From NCBI GenBank assembly GCA_015847255.1, contig JADLZK010008221.1:558001-622000 (forward strand): DNA of 64,000 nt. Reading direction: 5' to 3'. Below, in pieces: positions 10,472 through 22,964 of the stretch. This stretch comes from Hyparrhenia diplandra. Lineage: Eukaryota; Streptophyta; Magnoliopsida; Poales; Poaceae. Positions within the stretch are counted from its first letter, which is position 1. The number at the start of each line of letters is the position of its first letter. Both the position numbers and the translations under genes were made by a program. The notes under the pieces are model-generated. The model saw only the letters and a program-made list of their open reading frames with translations, had not been told where the DNA came from and did no database searches.

Positions 10472-13400
10472 ATGGAGGTGGCTCTCGGATCGGCGGGCTC
10501 GCTCCTCGGCCAAGTCCTGAACAAGCTCTCTGACGACTTGGTGAAAGCCTACGTGTCCAGCACCGAGCTCGGCCTCAACATTGACAACATCGAAAGGGAG
10601 ATGCTCTACACTAGAGCGCTGCTGGAGGCGGCAGCCCAGGGCAAGGACGTTGCCGATAACTCTGGCCTCAAGGGGCTGCTCGAGAAGCTCAGCAAGAAGG
10701 CCGATGAGGCTGAGGACGCTCTAGATGAGCTCCACTACTTCATGATCCAGGACAAGCTGGACGGGGCTCAGCACGCCGCTCCAGATTTGGGCGATGGCCT
10801 CGCCGCTCAGGCTCAGCATGTCCGTCATGCTGCTCGCCACACTTCTGGTAAATGGCTTTCATGCTTCTCTTGTTGCCGTTCGCAAGATGATGCAGCTGCC
10901 GCTGCCCATAACACTCATAGCACAAGCAATGCCATGGATCTTGATGGTGGCCATGCTGGAAATTTGCCATTTGACCGGGTGGAAATGTCCAACAAAATCA
11001 AGCAGCTCATAGAGGAGCTGCACTCTAACTGTACCCCCCGTCTCTGACTTGCTCAAGATAGTGTTAGCCAGTAACCCTCAGCCACACATGTCTGCCTCCA
11101 ATAAAAAGGTCCTACACAAGCTCTCAAATAACACAAAAGGACTTCTGTGGGAGGGATGCCATTTTTCAGAAAACGATAGAGGATATTATCAGTGCAACAC
11201 AGAGTGGTAAAACCTTGTCTGTTCTTCCTATAGTTGGCCAAGGGGGTATTGGAAAGACTACCTTCACTCAGTACCTAGTAAATGAACCAAGGATTAGACA
11301 ATGTTTTCCTGATATTAATGTCTGGATATGTGTATCGACTAATTTTGATGTGCTCAAGCTCACCAAAGAGATCCTGATCTGCCTACCTGCAACTGAAAAT
11401 GAAGGAAACAAAATAACAAATGAAACTACCAACTTGGACCAACTTCAAAAATCCATTGCACAGAGGTTGAAATCCAAAAGGTTTCTAATTGTCTTGGATG
11501 ACATATGGGAATGCAGCAGTAATGAGTGGCAAAATCTATTAGCCCCATTCGGAAAGGATGAGTCCAGTGGCAACATAATTCTTGTCACAACTCGGTTCCC
11601 AAAAATTGTAGAAATGGTGACCAAAGAAACTAATCCAGTTGACCTACCTGGTTTGGATCCTGATGAGTTCTGGGAGTTCTTCAAGCTCTGTGGCAGAATC
11701 AAAGATGAACATGTTGAACAAGAGTTCATTGATATTGCAAGAAAAATAGCAAATAAGTTGAAATGCAACCCACTTGCAGCTCAAACAGTTGGCCGGTTAT
11801 TGAGTAAAAAACCTCAGGAACGTTGGATGGAAATTCTCGAAAACAAAGAGTGGCTAAAACAAAATGGTGAAGATGATATTATCCCTGCCTTGCAAATTAG
11901 CTATGACTACCTTCCCTTCCATCTGAAAAAATGCTTTTCATTTTTTACCCTTTTCCCTGAGGACTATAAGTTTGATAAGTTTGACATTATCCGTTTTTGG
12001 ACATCGATTGGCATCATAGATCCTGATGCATGAAAGGAAAATTTGAGGACATAGGAGCAAATTATTTGGATGAGCTGTTAGATAATGGTTTCCTGAAGAA
12101 AGGAGAGGATAATTATTATGTAATTCATGATTTACTCCAAGAACTTTCACGGCGTGTTTCGTTTGAAGAATGTGCCTATATCAGTTGTTCTAGTTTCAAA
12201 GCAAATAAGATCCCACAATCTATTCGCTACTTGTCCGTTTTTATGGAAGATACTCATCATATTCAAGAATTTAACAAAGAGATGGGTAAATTGAAGGAGT
12301 GGATAGACATTAAAAATTTGCGAAGTTTGATGATTTTTGGAGAATACAACAGGTTACAGCTAGTCAATATTTTAAGGGATACATTTGAAGAAATAAAAGG
12401 TCTCCATGTTCTGTCTATTTTCATGAACTCCCAGAATTCCCCTGCCAAACAACTTTTCAAAGCTTGTCCATCTTCGATACTTAAAACTTGTTTCGCCTTA
12501 TTACTCAAATGTGTCTTTGCCAAGGACAGTATCAAGGTTTTATCACTTGAAATTTCTAGATGTTAACCAATGGGGAAGTGGCTATTCTTTGCCTAAAGAC
12601 ATTTGTCGCCTTGAAAATTTATGCCATTTCATTGGTAAGAAAGAATTTCATTCAAATGTTCCTGAGGTGGGAAAAATGATTTTCTTACAAGAACTGAAAG
12701 AATTCCATGTCAAGAAAGAGAGCGTTGGATTTGAGCTAGGAGAGTTGGGGAAACTAGAAGAGCTTGGAGGAGAGCTCAATATATCTGGGCTTGAAAATGT
12801 GAGAACCAAGGAAGAAGCTAAAGATGCCAATCTGATGGCAAAGAGCAAGTTAGTTAAGTTGGGATTAGTTTGGCAAGACAAGCAAGAGTCCATTGGAGAT
12901 GATATCCTAGATAGTATCCAGCCACACTATAATATTAAAAGACTTTGCATTGTAAATCATGGTGGTGCCATTGGTCCTAGTTGGTTGTGCAGCAACAACG
13001 TCATATACATGAAAAACTTGGAGACCCTACATCTAGAGAATGTGTCGTGGGGCAACCTTCCACCTATTGGGCAGATGTATCAATTAAGAAAGCTGAAGCT
13101 GAAAAATATTGCTGGGATATCTAAGATTGGACCTGACTTCTTTGGTGGCACTACAGAAAAAAGTTATGCAGAATTGGAGGAAGTTCAGTTTCATGATATG
13201 CAAGAGCTTGTGGAGTGGGTTGGGGGAGCAAACTGTCATCTGTTCTCAAGGCTTGAAAAAATCAAGTGCATTAATTGTCCCAAGCTCACAATGTTGTTGT
13301 TCTCAGATTGGCCTATTTCTTGTGCACAAGACAACACCATATGGTTCTCTAGTCTTTGTGTGCTGCACATCAGAGACTGCCCGAAATTATGCTTTGCTCC

Positions 13401-14642
13401 CCTGCCTCACACTCCGAATGCATCCCGTATTAAGACAGACTGCTTGTCTTATGACCGTACTAAGTTGAACATTAGTAAGCCATGTGAATTGGTCTTCCTA
13501 AATCTTGGTGACGTAGAAAGGTTGACAACCAAGGATGCATTATTCTTGTCATTTATACAACTCCAAAGACTACATTCCCTAAGACATATAGAGATCAAGT
13601 AGATGTGAGGAAACATTTTTGAGAGAACGGATGATGGTGTTGTGCTCCACACAGTCCAATCTCTCATACTCAGACAATTTTCTCTTACCAGAAAATCATT
13701 GTCAAATTTGTTCAAATGTTTCCCAACTCTTTCTCGTTTGGATGTGAGCGCATCATCACATAAGGATCATGAGGAAGTGGTACTGCAGTTTCCGCCCTCC
13801 AGCTTGCTCAGAGATGTCCGTTTCAGTGGGTGTGAGAATCGATCCTACCCGTAAAGGAAGAGGAAGGAACTGGATTCTCGGGGCCTCTCATCGCCGAGTC
13901 CGTGACCATAAATGAATGTGACAAGCTATTCTCTCGGTGATGCGTGGGAGGAGCAGATATCAGATTCAGAGCATCATCTACCCTCTCCCCGTAGCCTCAA
14001 GGAACTCCGCCTTTGGGATGAGCAAAGCACGCTACCGATGGCTCGCTCGCGAATCTCACATCTCTTACCAGTCTAGAACTACTTAATTGCAAGGACATCA
14101 CAGTGGATGGGTTCGATCCTCTCATCACATTCAACCTCGAGCTTCTGGAGGTGTACAATTACAGGACAAAGCCCTATTCTTTAGCAGGAGATCTATTTGC
14201 GTGAGTGGCAAGGACCAAAACAATGTCCGCCGGTTCCTTCCAACCGGTGAGCCTTGATGTGGACAGCATCTCTGCTGTGCTTGTTGCTCCCATCCGCACC
14301 CGCCTCTCGGCTACCCTCCGGGCGTTATACTTTAGTTCTGATTGGCGGACAGAGAAGTTCACCGAAGAGCGGGACGAGGCGCTTTCAGCTCCTCACGTCT
14401 CTCCAATACGTGGTTCGTTCCTTTGCCGGGGGCTCGCAGTCCCTCCCCAAGGCTTGCATCGCCTTCCTTCTCTCCGTGAATTACGGATCGGGGGATCACA
14501 AAATCAGATCGCTGCCCAAGGAGGGCCTCCCGATTCATCGCGACCGCTATACATAGATAATTGCGGTCCCGAGATTTATGAGGATTGCCAGAAATTAAGG
14601 GGAACAAGACCAGATATAGATGTCCGTGCCTTCCCTGGCTGA
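10472..14642 (+). pseudogene. CC-NB-ARC-LRR (NLR) disease-resistance gene, frameshifted
   Basis: Intracellular immune receptor of the grass CC-NLR class. The ATG at 10472 opens an N-terminal Rx-type coiled coil containing the EDALDELHYF signature (the EDVID motif). The NB-ARC part shows the P-loop GQGGIGKTT (11236-11262), kinase-2 FLIVLDDIWE (from 11482), RNBS-B NIILVTTR, CNPLAAQ in the GLPL position, RNBS-D CFSFFTLFPEDY, and VIHD in place of MHD (12120). Leucine-rich repeats run from about 12450 to the stop near 14640 (final motif IYEDCQKLRGTRPDI). The frame shifts near 11033 (C run), 11133, 12030, 12450 and 13600, and the 13850-14200 LRR part is badly broken. At full length it would be roughly 1,350 residues, usual for the family. 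It is probably a pseudogene, unless the homopolymer-type shifts are assembly errors. Confidence 0.85.
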
Positions 14643-15000
14643 TGCGGAAAGCTGAACATCTGGCCCTCTCGCTTCTACATGCCTTTCATCGCACATCGAT
14701 CTGCATGCCTCGCTTCAAGTCTTCACTGCACATCGATCTACAGGTTAGTTCCAAATTATTAACTATGATTCCATTGACTATGCAAAATGAATTGTGATTT
14801 ACGTAGACTAAATTGTGATTCATAATTTCAGCTCTTCACATCTATCCGATGCCGATCGTTCAAGACTGCAGGGCTCGACAGTTTCTGAGGTGGAAAGCAC
14901 CTTCTACATGCCTTTGAGAAACACACACACACACACATACATGGATCTGCAGGTTAGTTAAAAAATAACTTATGCACCTCGACTGATTTCATTCACAGTG
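14643..15000 (+). other. 3' flank of the NLR gene with a duplicated leader-like segment
   Basis: Two related blocks occur here. The first (about 14655-14748) has CTTCTACATGCCTTTCATCG and ends GATCTACAG|GTTAGTT. The second (about 14890-14960) has CTTCTACATGCCTTTGAGAA and ends GGATCTGCAG|GTTAGTT. Both end in donor-like AG|GTTAG signals, so they may be alternative or duplicated 3'UTR exons of the NLR transcript. No protein is supported. Confidence 0.4.
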
Positions 15001-18000
15001 CAAACTGGATTGCTTTTTTTTTTTTTCCGTTTGCTGAATAATCAATCATTGTCATCTACTCTGGATTGCCATTTTTTTAAGTTTGCTTGTAGATATGAAT
15101 CATCGTCATGTGCTTTTGCGTTACAAGAGGAGCCACCATTAACAATTCTTGTCCAGCCCTTCATTTCTTTAATCAGCAATCATCTTGTTTCTGTCATGTT
15201 GCAGGTCTCTGCTTCATCTTACGCTTACACATCGTTCAAAAACCATAAATAATGAGTCCAACACCGGTGCATCCAGCAAAGATAATAAGGAAATTCTGGA
15301 CGAGGATGGCTTGGTGCCTAAATTTGACAACTTAAGAAAAGAATGACCTCGTAGCAACACTAGTGCATCCAGCAAAGATCTGGTGAGACAGTCACAAGTG
15401 AATGAACTTCTCGTGCATGGCATTGTCTGTCTCTTCAGGTATAACGTTTCAGGCTTTACAGCTCTTGGGACTTTTTTTAAAAAATTTCAGGCCCCTAACT
15501 CTCCTTGGTCATTTGAAACCATCCAATGCAGGAAATGCTGCATAATGCTTAGTGGAAGAAAAAGAAATGCTTCGGAAGTAATGTATGTCTTTAACTTAGC
15601 TCTGTAGTATGTAGCTGTACATCGCTTTTTGTTTCTTTATTTCTATATAAAAGAAGTGATCCATCGTTATCTCACTCTCTAGTATTTTGTTTGCTTTATG
15701 AAATAGAATGAGCTGATCCATCACCACCCTAATCCTCACTAGCTAATAATTAGTACTAGTATGAGGAATGGGGTCATTCCACTAAATTTAAGAAATGGTA
15801 TCATAATGCATCACTCTATCTAGAGTGAGTTGATTTCTAAAACCAAACAACCATTTGTAAACTGATGATCTGTTGCTTCCTTTGTTTATCAGGAAGGGCT
15901 CACAATTGTGGATAATACAAGACATTGAGTATCATTGAGGAACACAAAGAAAAATTCAAATTGGAAGGAAACCTGTCAGTTCAATTTCTATATGCCAGAT
16001 TCAGAAGTAGATACACATACCTGATACACCTAGCACTCCTGATCTCTCACTTCATCAAGCTGAATCTGCTACCCAGGGGACTGAACTCAACGCTTCTTGC
16101 GATGTAAGGTATCACATGCTTATATCTCGATGACAAATACAATATTATACATCCTCTATGCAAAAAAAAAAAAAAAGAGTTCCTTAATTCCTTATGCTTT
16201 GGGAAAGCTGCAACATTCATGTTTATGTTTTCTAGTCATATGAAATGGGATACAACATTGGTTTTGGTATATTATAGGAATGCATTGGATATTTGTATTT
16301 TCTACTAAGAAATATGTATAGTTCCTTTGCCCACCTTATTTCCAGTTCCTTTAATCTTCCAATCTATTTATTTCTAGTTCCTTTAACTACTTATAGAATG
16401 ACATCCAATTAGCAGACTAAGCTCTTTTCTTTGGTTACAATGAATAAGCAGAACTTTTTTTTTTTTTCCTTATAACATAAATCTGGTCATTTTTACAATG
16501 TTAGTTTTTTTTTTTTTTTGGGATAATGGAACAAGGTTCCAGTTTTACAGTGTTACATGAATGCTTCGTATAAGTAAATGGATTACTATGTTGTATCTAT
16601 CAATCAGAAATGACCCCATTTTCTTAGGTTGCATGTGATGGTTGCCAAAGCAAAATTTCTACTCGGTGAACAGAAATATATGAAATCAATCTACCTTTTG
16701 CAAAGCAGAGGTGTGCTCGCTAGAAGTATAGAACAGCTATTGCTAGAAAGAAAGCAAAAAAAAAAAGGGGACCAAACTGAAGAAGATGGTAACTTGGTAA
16801 TACTTTTAATGAATACATCTTAATTATCAATTCATCAATAATGTTGAATAGGTGATCATTCATCATCAAACCGATAAATCTTAACTATCAGAATTGCTTT
16901 TTCCTTAAAACATAAAACTTTGTCTTTTTCGGCGACATTAGATAAATGCTTCAAATAAGTTATTATTTTGTAGTATCAACTAGGATTGATCCATTTCTTT
17001 TTCCCCTATTAATCCTTTCAGGTTGTGATCCCAAAAAAATCCTTCATGTTGCTAATGCATGTCTTTTCGGCAACATTAGATAAATGCTTCAAAACAAGTT
17101 ATTTTATCAAAAAAAAAGTTATTATTTTGTAGTATCAACTAGGAATGATCCATTTTTTTCCCCTATTAATCCTTTTCAGGTTGTGATCCCCAAAAAAAAA
17201 AATTCCTTCATGTTGCTAATGCAATGGCTGCTAAAGCAAAACTTCTACTCCATGAACAAAAATTTGTTGAGTTGACCCAGATTTTTTGGCGTAGATGTGC
17301 TCAGCCAGAATATAAAACAAGCTCTTCCTATAAACAAAGCAGAAAGGGGACAAAAGTGAAGAAGATGACTTGGTAAGTTTTTTTCCGATCAAACTTGTTT
17401 GTTACCATGTTTAATGTCTTTTCATGAATTACATTTTCAATTCATCAAGAACATTCAATAGGTGGATACTTCATCACTAAGCTGATAAATGAATATTACT
17501 ACATCCGAATTTCGCGAATGAAATAAATATTATAAGTAGCTATTAATGCTCATCATTTCTGAACACTTGCATAAGTGTTGAATTTTCTGTACTCGCTTGT
17601 TTTGAAAATTGAGCATTATATAAATTTAGATTCATATGAAATTATATTATATGGCAATGAGAAGTTTGAGACCTGTATCTTGTTTCATATTAGCGATAAG
17701 CTGGTACTCGCCAGCTTGTTCTTAACGACATCTAAAGAGTATCACTGCATCCATTAGACTAATGTATCTAGTTCATGATGCTGTTCTTATGAACAGATGA
17801 ATATTACTTAATTTCTCCATGTTATACTGAAATAGTCTCTACGAACAATCCATTATCGAAAACAGATTTGCATGCAACTGGAGACATTGCTGGCCGATAA
17901 ATCAATACTAGCACGGAAAACTGAACATATGTCGTGAAAAGTGAAAACCACTTCCTATGTGAGTAGATTTTCATCAGCCCGCCACCTAGGATGATTCCTT

Positions 18001-19194
18001 ATTCGATGATGAGGGCACACATGTTGGAATATGATCCGAATTCTAACTTGGGTATTGCATGGACACTGGAGGGCCCATGGTTTCGATTGTGCTTAGTGGA
18101 TTTCTTTTTCGTATTGGACCGCAGTATGTCTGTCCTATATATGCATCTTGAAAGCCGCACTGAGAAAGAGGAGACGAATCATTGTATTCTCTATGTTTTG
18201 TAAACTCTCATCATTATATAGTGAAGATCGCCGGTTGGCACCCGTGGTTTTTTTCCGCAAGGGTTTTCCACGTAAAAATTTGTGTCTTCTGTTTGATATT
18301 TATTTGCATTATTTGCTAACAATGAAGACATGTGTGCTGAAAATGTGCTGGCCGTGGTTGAAGAAATTCAGCAGATGAACACCATGTCCCCTCCAGGTCT
18401 GAATCTCCTATGGTCATTGTCAAGACAAAACAAAAAAAAAAAAAAAAAAGAAACTCTTATGGTCAGCCTTTGCAAACAATCATCGCCCAAATCCAGCAAT
18501 TTTCATAATGCCTCAAAGTCATGTGCATCAGCATCAAATTTAGCTTCATGCGTGTGACTTTGCCATCTACGATCGGTTGTCAGCAAGCATTTTTCAAAGA
18601 ACCTAAGAGGTGTATCATGTTTACATGGCAAACTAATTCACACACCTTACCTGTCATATAGGTCATAAAAGGTCATTGCATATACTCCAATCATCCATGA
18701 TAGGCAAAAGAAGATCCAAGACAAGACAAATATACATATAGTTCTACAACCAAACCTTTTGGATCTTGCCCCATTTTGCAGTCCAGAATTAAAACAAAAA
18801 AAAAAAAAACTTTCACTGTGTGTGTGTTTTGAGAGAAGGCAAATGACAGCTGCAGCTGTGTATGTGTTTTGAGAGAAGCCATCTGCGGCTGCCTTCCTGC
18901 ACGTCCATGATCTGCTTACTTGAGGATTTCCTCTGCCTTTTCAGTGTCTCTGCTTCATCTTTTTTCAGATGAATCTCTACCTCATTTCACTGCACATACT
19001 ACCTAGCTGAATTGTTGGAACATACTTGGGTTCCAGTATGACCATCAGTATAATTTGTTTCAGGTGAATCTCTACCTCATTTCACTGCACATAAGAGAAC
19101 ATCTTGATCTGCACAGGCATGCTCCTAGTCCACCTTGGCTAGGAAGACAAATATAGCATACAGACCATCGTATCCAATGGGGATATGGCACAAA
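15001..19194 (+). other. AT-rich NLR 3' flank with exon-like duplicated blocks
   Basis: No complete gene is seen. Exon-like pieces preceded by T-rich tracts and AG occur at about 16627-16800 and 17177-17375. Their translations are related (MVAKAKFLLGEQKYMKS versus MAAKAKLLLHEQKFVEL), and the intronic stretch before the second one is duplicated (about 16945-17055 and 17075-17210). A phrase CTCTGCTTCATC...CTACCTCATTTCACTGCACAT occurs near 18950 and 19060 and again near 21430. The protein family of the exon-like block is not recognised. It may be the decayed end of another gene or NLR-associated 3' exons. Confidence 0.35.
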
Positions 19195-20010
19195 CTATAT
19201 TAGAGCCAAAGGACCACCCATGCATGCATCGATTAGGGATTTTAAGCTTGGTGATCCTACAAAATTTCGAATCATAAACATTAATTTATTCAGAACACAT
19301 GGTATACATTTAACCGTGTCAGGTGAAAATAGTCTCGCTGGGTCGTGCAAAACTAATCTATATGTTCTCATGTGTCGTGCAAAGTGGCCCAGAGAAGCCT
19401 GACGGTTGTTGGCTTGTGGCGTCGTCGAAAACACGAGCCTGACAGCCCAAGCACCAAGTGATGATGGCAATGGACTGAAACTGGTTCATCACCAAGCGAT
19501 TCTTGCACCCAGTGCAAAATTGGTTGGTCTATGATCGATGATATATGACAGCCTTGCTCTGTTTCGGTCTATGGTGATGACAAGTAGGTAACTGCTATCT
19601 CTATACTCAGGCGGAAGCGGAATACGATGTTACTACTCCTTTGCTACGTAAAGAGAAGTTCTTGGATTGCACCCGCACGGTAATGTCGCCGTCAAACGTT
19701 CTGCTCAAGCTCAGTCCAAGAGAGAGAGAGAAAAAAAGAATGGTCCATTCACATTCTGGACGGGAACAAGCAGGCCACCGATCGACCATACTCTGCTTCA
19801 CCTACCAGAACGTTCGTTGGTGAGGAATAAATCACCAATACAAGACAAATATGGAAATTGCTATGCAAGCAAAAACGTTTTCCGTCCAGATTAATCTATA
19901 CCTAAAATAAAGAGAGAAAATTTCAGTACCACATTTTTTTCACTTTTTTTTTTCTGCCGCAGTTTTTCTGCCGCCTCTGTCTGCCGCCCTCAAATAGTCC
20001 TACGATCAGA
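19195..20010. other. Intergenic, nothing recognised
   Basis: Short frames only, with no domains, RNA gene or repeat boundary that I can support. Confidence 0.4.
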
Positions 20011-20015
20011 CTCTA

Positions 20016-20575
20016 CCACGACCGGACTCTAGATAAACCAAAAAGGAAAAATTAGAAGGAAAATATCTTAAAATATATAAATTGGAAGGAAAAAAAATCT
20101 CCATCATGATCGTACATGCGTACTGGGGAAAAAAAACTCTACAGAAAAAAAAATAAAAAAAATCTTAAGCACCACAGTACCGTTTTCCAAACGTGTCACC
20201 TAATAATAGGACTCCAACACAGAACATGCATGAAATATTACGATCGGACTCAAGTTAAAAAGAAAAAATACTACCATGACCGGACTCTAGATAAACCAAA
20301 AGGAAAAATTAGAAGGAAAAAAAATCTTATAAAATATATAAATTGGAAGGAAACAAATCTCCATCATGATTGTACATGCGTAGTACTGGAAAAAAAAAAA
20401 ACTCTACAGAAAAAGAAAAACTAAAAAAATCTATAGCACCACACAGTATTTATTTGGCACTAAATACGCTGCAACGCTGCACCCGCGCCTGTCCTGCGAG
20501 CTTGTAGGTACTATACTCCATTTAACCAAACGTGTCACCTAATAATAGGACTCCAACACAACACAATATATATGT
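20016..20575 (+). repeat. Tandem duplication of a purine-rich segment
   Basis: Two copies with a period of about 255-340 bp share GACCGGACTCTAGATAAACC (20020 and 20280), GTACATGCGTA (20111 and 20372), ACTCTACAGAAAAA (20138 and 20401) and AAACGTGTCACCTAATAATA (20189 and 20528). The second copy carries an extra insertion before the last phrase. The sequence is A-rich and non-coding. 20576-21516 shows only weak features. Confidence 0.65.
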
Positions 20576-21516
20576 TGGCCTTCTCATAGTTAGCCCCTCG
20601 ATGGAGTTCAGATAAAACACACTAATAAAGTTGAAGTAGAAAGAAAAGAAAAAGGATAAGAAGCGAAGAAGAAATCGATCAAAGGCCATCATCGTCCTCA
20701 TACTATTTCCAATATAGGCAGAAAAATTTGACACAGGCGAGATTCATTGTTCACACGTTTTGGTATTGATTTGATCTCCAATCCAAACTCAAATTAGACT
20801 AATGTAGAAACACAAACAACTTATAAAATATTATCAACTAAATCCATACATGAATCGATCCAAGCAGAAAGCAGACGGGATCACGCCTCCAGGCCGCCAA
20901 TACACCGGTGTTGTGGTGTAGGGGTGGTGGAGGTGAGCTTGGTCAGCAACTTCACGTTGCGGGGACCTCAACCTCATCGGACCGGGAAAAGCCATCGAAG
21001 TTAGAGGCCACCAGCACGCGCGTTAGCGGATGAGGAACTCAACATTGAAAAAAGAAAGGAAGTGTGTCCAAAAGAAGAATTTGATCTACCTAACCGGTCA
21101 TAGATCCACACGACACTCACGGCCGTCGGGACGCTAGAGTGCTCTACAGAGCGGCTCCCCACCAGTGCGGCCACCAAGAAGCGCCACTGTAGGGCGGTTC
21201 GACAGACCTGCACGCGGTAACTACTACCTATGCAACAAGCTGAAGCAAAAAGTCAAAGTTTTGATTTTTTTTATCCTACCGTAGCAACGCCGACGGGCAA
21301 ATTTACTAGTAAATAGTATAATAACAGTTTGTCACCGTCATGGTTGGATCGGACACCCAAAAATATTAACAGATACCTTCTTTATCCCTCAACAAGTGCC
21401 TGCTGAGGATTTCCTAAGCCTTTCCGGTGCATGTCTCTGCTTCATGTTTTTTTTTTTTTGATGAATTTCTACCTCATTTCACTGTACATACTTCCCGGTT
21501 GATTTGTTACATTGTA

Positions 21517-21772
21517 CACCCTCTGTCCCAAATAAACGACGCTATGGGAAGCGTGCCGGTTAAACTTTCTCAACTTTGACTAGGTTTGTAGAAAATACGT
21601 GCAACATTTAAATCTTCAAATAAATTTGTTAAAAAACTAGACTTAATGATCTTTCCAATGATACTAATTACTTAACATAATTATTTATATATTTTAATAT
21701 ACAATTGCCGGCATTTTGAAAACGTTGACTTCTCGGGAAGCGAGAAGTTCTTTTATTTTGGGACGGAGGGAG
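21517..21772. mobile_element. Stowaway-like MITE
   Basis: The ends are CACCCTCTGTCCCAAATAAA and TTTATTTTGGGACGGAGGGAG, the classical Stowaway consensus of grasses, flanked by TA on both sides. About 256 bp, AT-rich and non-coding. Confidence 0.85.
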
Positions 21773-21865
21773 TAATATACTTAGTTGGGTTCCAGTGCAG
21801 TAGTATAGTGCCCTCTACACAATCATATGCTGCATAAATATATAACATCATGAGATTATCTCTCT

Positions 21866-22200
21866 TATTCTTTTTTTTTTTGAGATTACACAGTACAACG
21901 CAGACGCTCAACACGCACGCACACTCACCCCTATGAACACACGCACGCAAACCTTACCCCTATGAGCACCTTCGAAGGACCGGAGCCGGCAATCTTGAAG
22001 TTCACGAAGTCACCACAGCGCCTCATTTGTCGACGGGACGCCGCCTACCACTTAATGCGCTAGCGCCGGAAAATCTGAATAAACCCTGGGATAAAGTGTC
22101 GCACCCGGGATTTGAACCCGGGTGGGAGCCTCTCACAACCAATGGACTTTGCCATTGCGCTGTGAACCCCTGCTTGAGCACGATTGATGGACAAGTTCTA
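21866..22200 (-). mobile_element. tRNA-derived SINE
   Basis: Read on the minus strand, the head contains an A-box-like TGGCAAAGTCCA (22143-22154) and a B-box GGGTTCAAATCCC (22108-22120), spaced as in a pol III internal promoter. It is followed by a tRNA-unrelated body and ends in a poly(A) tail, seen as the T run at about 21870-21882. The body words (CTATGAGCACCTTCGAAGG; TTGTCGACGGGACG) are typical of a common grass SINE. The head does not fold as a full functional tRNA. Target duplications were not resolved. Confidence 0.7.
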
Positions 22201-22236
22201 TTAATTAATAATCCCCCGCCGGCGCGGCACTAGCAG

Positions 22237-22350
22237 TCTAGCACACACCTTCCCGTTGTCTTTTTTTTTTTTTTTTTTTGTAAGTGTGTGTATATGTAAA
22301 CCAGCTATCATTATAATACCGGATTAGCTAGAAGGTTAGCGTCGTCCCAA
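22237..22350 (+). repeat. Direct repeat, copy 1
   Basis: CTAGCACACACCTTCCCGTTGTC...T-run...CCGGATTAGCTAGAAGGTTAGCGTCGT is repeated at about 33425-33530 (CTAGCACATACCTTCTCCCTTGTC...CCGGATTAGCTCAAAGGTTAGCGTCGT). The two copies flank the whole GC-rich unit plus the gypsy insertion. Confidence 0.7.
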
Positions 22351-22410
22351 GTGAGAGATGAAGCGAGGCCGAAGCATCCAGGCGTGATAAGCCAATAAGT
22401 CATTTTGTCA

Positions 22411-22964
22411 TTAGGCTATCTCCAACAAGAACATGCAAAAAATAAGACCCACTCCATGGTATAAGTCCCGATACGTGTAAGCGTGAGTTCCCCAAATCTT
22501 ATCTTCTCCAACGGATACCCGGCGGGGGCTCCCAAATCCTAAAAAAATCGCCGTGACCGAACTCCGCCGCCATCTGCGCGCGCCTTCGCCCGACACCCGC
22601 CGCACGAGCGCGCGCGGCTCCTCATCCACCTCGCGAAGCTTGTTTGCCTCCGGCTGACGCCCGCGCGCCTCGCGGCACCAGGCGCGCCTCTCCTCATCCC
22701 GCGCCGCGCGCCTCGCGGCCGCCGCCCGGCCGCCGCCCCGCGCGAACGGCGCCGCCCGCGCGCGAGCACCCAGCGGCGGACGCCCGGCTGCTCGCGGCGA
22801 CGCCGCAGCGCCGCTGCGCGTGGACCGTGGCGAGGGGCCTCACCACCGCGGCGACGAGCTCATGCGGGCGCCCAGCGTATCTGCGCCGCCTCATGCGGTT
22901 GCTTGCGCACGCCGGGTTCTGTCTTCGACGCCGACGCCGCCACCTACGGGCTGAACCCGCTCTC
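22411..22964. other. GC-rich unit, left part (split by the gypsy element)
   Basis: After GGCTATCTCCAACAAGAACATG at about 22414 the sequence becomes extremely GC-rich (22560-22960). It resumes without loss at 32795 beyond the gypsy element. The right side ends near 33330 with a partly inverted match (ATGCTGTTGGAGT). This suggests a small DNA transposon or an amplified gene fragment bounded by imperfect inverted ends. Long frames here exist on both strands because stops are rare in GC-rich DNA, so I call no gene. Confidence 0.35.
22960..22964. repeat. Target-site duplication CTCTC (left)
   Basis: CTCTC immediately precedes the TG of the left LTR and is repeated right after the CA of the right LTR at 32795-32799. 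A 5-bp duplication is the hallmark of LTR-retrotransposon integration. Confidence 0.9.

Noticed and set aside
22081..22170. Possible tRNA gene (good B box)
   Set aside because: The A and B boxes are followed by a tRNA-unrelated body and a poly(A) tail and no complete cloverleaf is apparent, so it is a SINE head.
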